Shown piece after piece: positions 62,728-64,000 of a DNA stretch of 64,000 nucleotides. Under the pieces are notes generated by a model. That model was not told where the DNA came from. It saw only the letters and a list, made by a program, of their open reading frames with translations, and did no database searches. The stretch lies in the NCBI GenBank assembly GCA_040285825.1, contig JAUPSS010000005.1, positions 868,001 through 932,000 on the forward strand. The letters run 5' to 3'. How positions within the stretch are numbered: the first letter of the stretch is position 1; every line of letters starts with the position of its first letter. Source of the stretch: Eukaryota sp. TZLM1-RC. Lineage: Eukaryota; Metamonada: BaSk clade. The translations under genes were made by a program, and so were the position numbers.

Positions 62728-64000
62728 AATCCTGTTGGCCACACTGTATTCGAATGCAAAGATCCTCGTTGTGCTAGAAGCAGAGTTCCCAAAGAAGAAA
62801 GATTCAGATTAGAAGAACAGGAGGCGCCTGCTAGTAGAGGCAGTGTAGAAAGGGGCCGAGGTGGCCGTGGTAGACGTGTACATAGATTCAAATTTAGAGG
62901 CCGTGGAGGCCGTTTTAGAGGTCATAAAGGAAGAGGTCAGTACAGACCTATTTATAACATCAACACTACAGAGGATATATCATCAAACGCATCCCCTACT
63001 GAGTCAAAACCGACCCGTTCGAGTACGGTTCCTCACAGACGGATCAACAACAGCAACCGGAACAGCAGGACAGGCAACTTACCTAATCGGGTACACATCA
63101 ACGCAATCAATCACAATCAATCAACAACCGATTTAGGAAACCCAGTCAACAACTTTTCAACAGCTCAACAAAATCTTTTAATTCCTCTACAAATTCACCA
63201 ATCCAGCTTTGATATCAATAGTATTTTTGATATTAATTCTACGGTTAGTGAGAACCACATCAGATCCCAGCGTTCTCCATTTCTAAGACTGGAGATATCA
63301 ATAAATGATATTAAAATGATTGCGACTATAGATTCGGCTGCGTTTTGTTCAGTTATCACTGCAGATTTAGCTGAACAATGCCATATGTCAATCAATAGCA
63401 AGGATACCATTAAGTTCTTACCAGCTAATAACGTATCCACAAAATCGCTAGGGAGTGCAACTGGTATTCTGTCGTTCAACGTAGGAAGCATTGCGCAACA
63501 AGTTCATTATAAACATACTCTTCCCATAATCCCGGGTTCGAACAAATTATTAATAGGGACAGACATGTTAAAAGCACTTGGGCTTCAGACGGATGATGGT
63601 CTTTTCATTAGATTAGACAAAGAACACCGCACTTTGCTAAATGCAGAATCAGAATTCGACTCTAGGATCGCTCAACATTCGATTGGGAACTTAGATAACC
63701 AATCACCAAGTCCTTCTGATTTTGAGGAGCAATTAGCAAGACCTGGATGTGAGATAAAATTAGATGATAGTAATAATAAATTAAAATTAACGAGTCTACT
63801 AAAATTATTCAGCGATGTTTTTAGTGAAACTCCTAATAGAAAAGGGATCGATTGTAATCCTCTAACAATCCCCTTTAGAGATGAGAATGCTATAGTACAC
63901 AAGCCTGCTAGACGGTTAAATCCCAGCAAAATGGAAATAGCAAACAACATATTTGATGAACTGATCGAAATGGGTTATGCAGTTGAATCTAATTATAAAT
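62728..64000 (+). CDS. Ty3/gypsy Pol, N-terminal part: aspartic protease into reverse transcriptase (runs off the edge)
   Basis: One frame is open for 424 codons from after a TGA (62,725) to the window end. It opens with half a zinc knuckle (GHTVFECKDPRC) and a Gly/Arg-rich RNA-binding stretch (RGRGGRGRR, FRGRGGRFRG; about residues 47-72). The protease follows with IDSAAFCSVI (D-S-A where retropepsins usually have D-S/T-G), LGSATGILSFNVGS and LPIIPGSNKLLIGTDML. The RT leader follows with FSDVFSE, PARRLNP and IFDELIEMGYAVES, the block just before RT palm motifs. RT, RNase H and integrase would follow outside. The same D-x-A protease is seen in the old copy at 42.5 kb. The true start is not determinable. 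Confidence 0.85.

Noticed and set aside
62861-63136. 91-codon plus-strand ORF starting MAVVDVY
   Set aside because: Out of frame inside the 424-codon gypsy pol frame, whose protease motifs are clear.
1-64000. CRISPR arrays, rRNA genes, bacterial operons
   Set aside because: No short regularly spaced repeats and no rRNA core sequences; the gene content is eukaryotic.

Overview
The window is eukaryotic, AT-rich nuclear DNA, probably from a gene-dense protist or other small-genome lineage. The evidence is single-copy eukaryotic housekeeping genes with few or no introns (VPS35L, MOB4/phocein, RIOK2, RBBP5/Swd1 and a coiled-coil RING protein), a tRNA-Arg(UCG) with eukaryotic A and B boxes, and non-LTR and LTR retrotransposons. 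The housekeeping genes end in TAA, TAG or TGA, so the standard code applies. I cannot name the species.

Layout. Positions 1-32,300 are almost entirely a nested, scrambled graveyard of non-LTR retrotransposons. They belong to at least six related families (called here RLE-A, B, C, E, G and J, plus fragments L and H). All share a reverse transcriptase with YMDD, a C-x-C...H-x4-C knuckle and a restriction-like endonuclease (R-x-D ... D), the R2/R4-type architecture. RLE-B1 (14,520-17,936) is the only near-complete open copy. Several copies are bounded by 10-13 bp target-site duplications (TSDs), and elements sit inside elements. A ~3.05 kb, almost identical inverted repeat (5.70-8.75 and 11.20-14.25 kb) and a second ~2.3 kb inverted pair (8.59-10.90 and 26.79-29.09 kb) organise this part. 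Decayed Ty3/gypsy pieces lie at 18.9-22.6 kb.

Positions 32,300-46,300 are mixed: old RLE-J pieces, a complete small non-autonomous LTR element carrying only gag (33,712-34,807), a centrin-like pseudogene, a truncated membrane-protein gene, VPS35L, and a decayed gypsy element with an RLE-E copy inside it.

Positions 46,300-60,800 hold the host genes MOB4, RIOK2, RBBP5 and the RING protein. Interleaved with them are four loci of the Fanzor family (eukaryotic TnpB-like, RNA-guided nucleases). One is a long ORF with a probable N-terminal intron (56,477-58,717). Two are broken copies of a second family in inverted orientation (46.3-47.65 and 59.56-60.78 kb). One is a C-terminal remnant beside RIOK2 (49.7-50.3 kb). 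From 60,938 to the end a Ty3/gypsy element with a 79-bp LTR, gag, and an open pol frame (protease into RT) runs off the window.

How it works together. The host genes look intact and serve endosomal recycling (VPS35L), STRIPAK signalling (MOB4), 40S ribosome maturation (RIOK2) and H3K4 methylation (RBBP5). The rest is mobile DNA. The least described part is the density and variety of Fanzor loci, including one whose first RuvC aspartate position reads Asn, and the multi-family RLE array with clean nested insertions. All identifications are from reading the sequence; no database search was possible.
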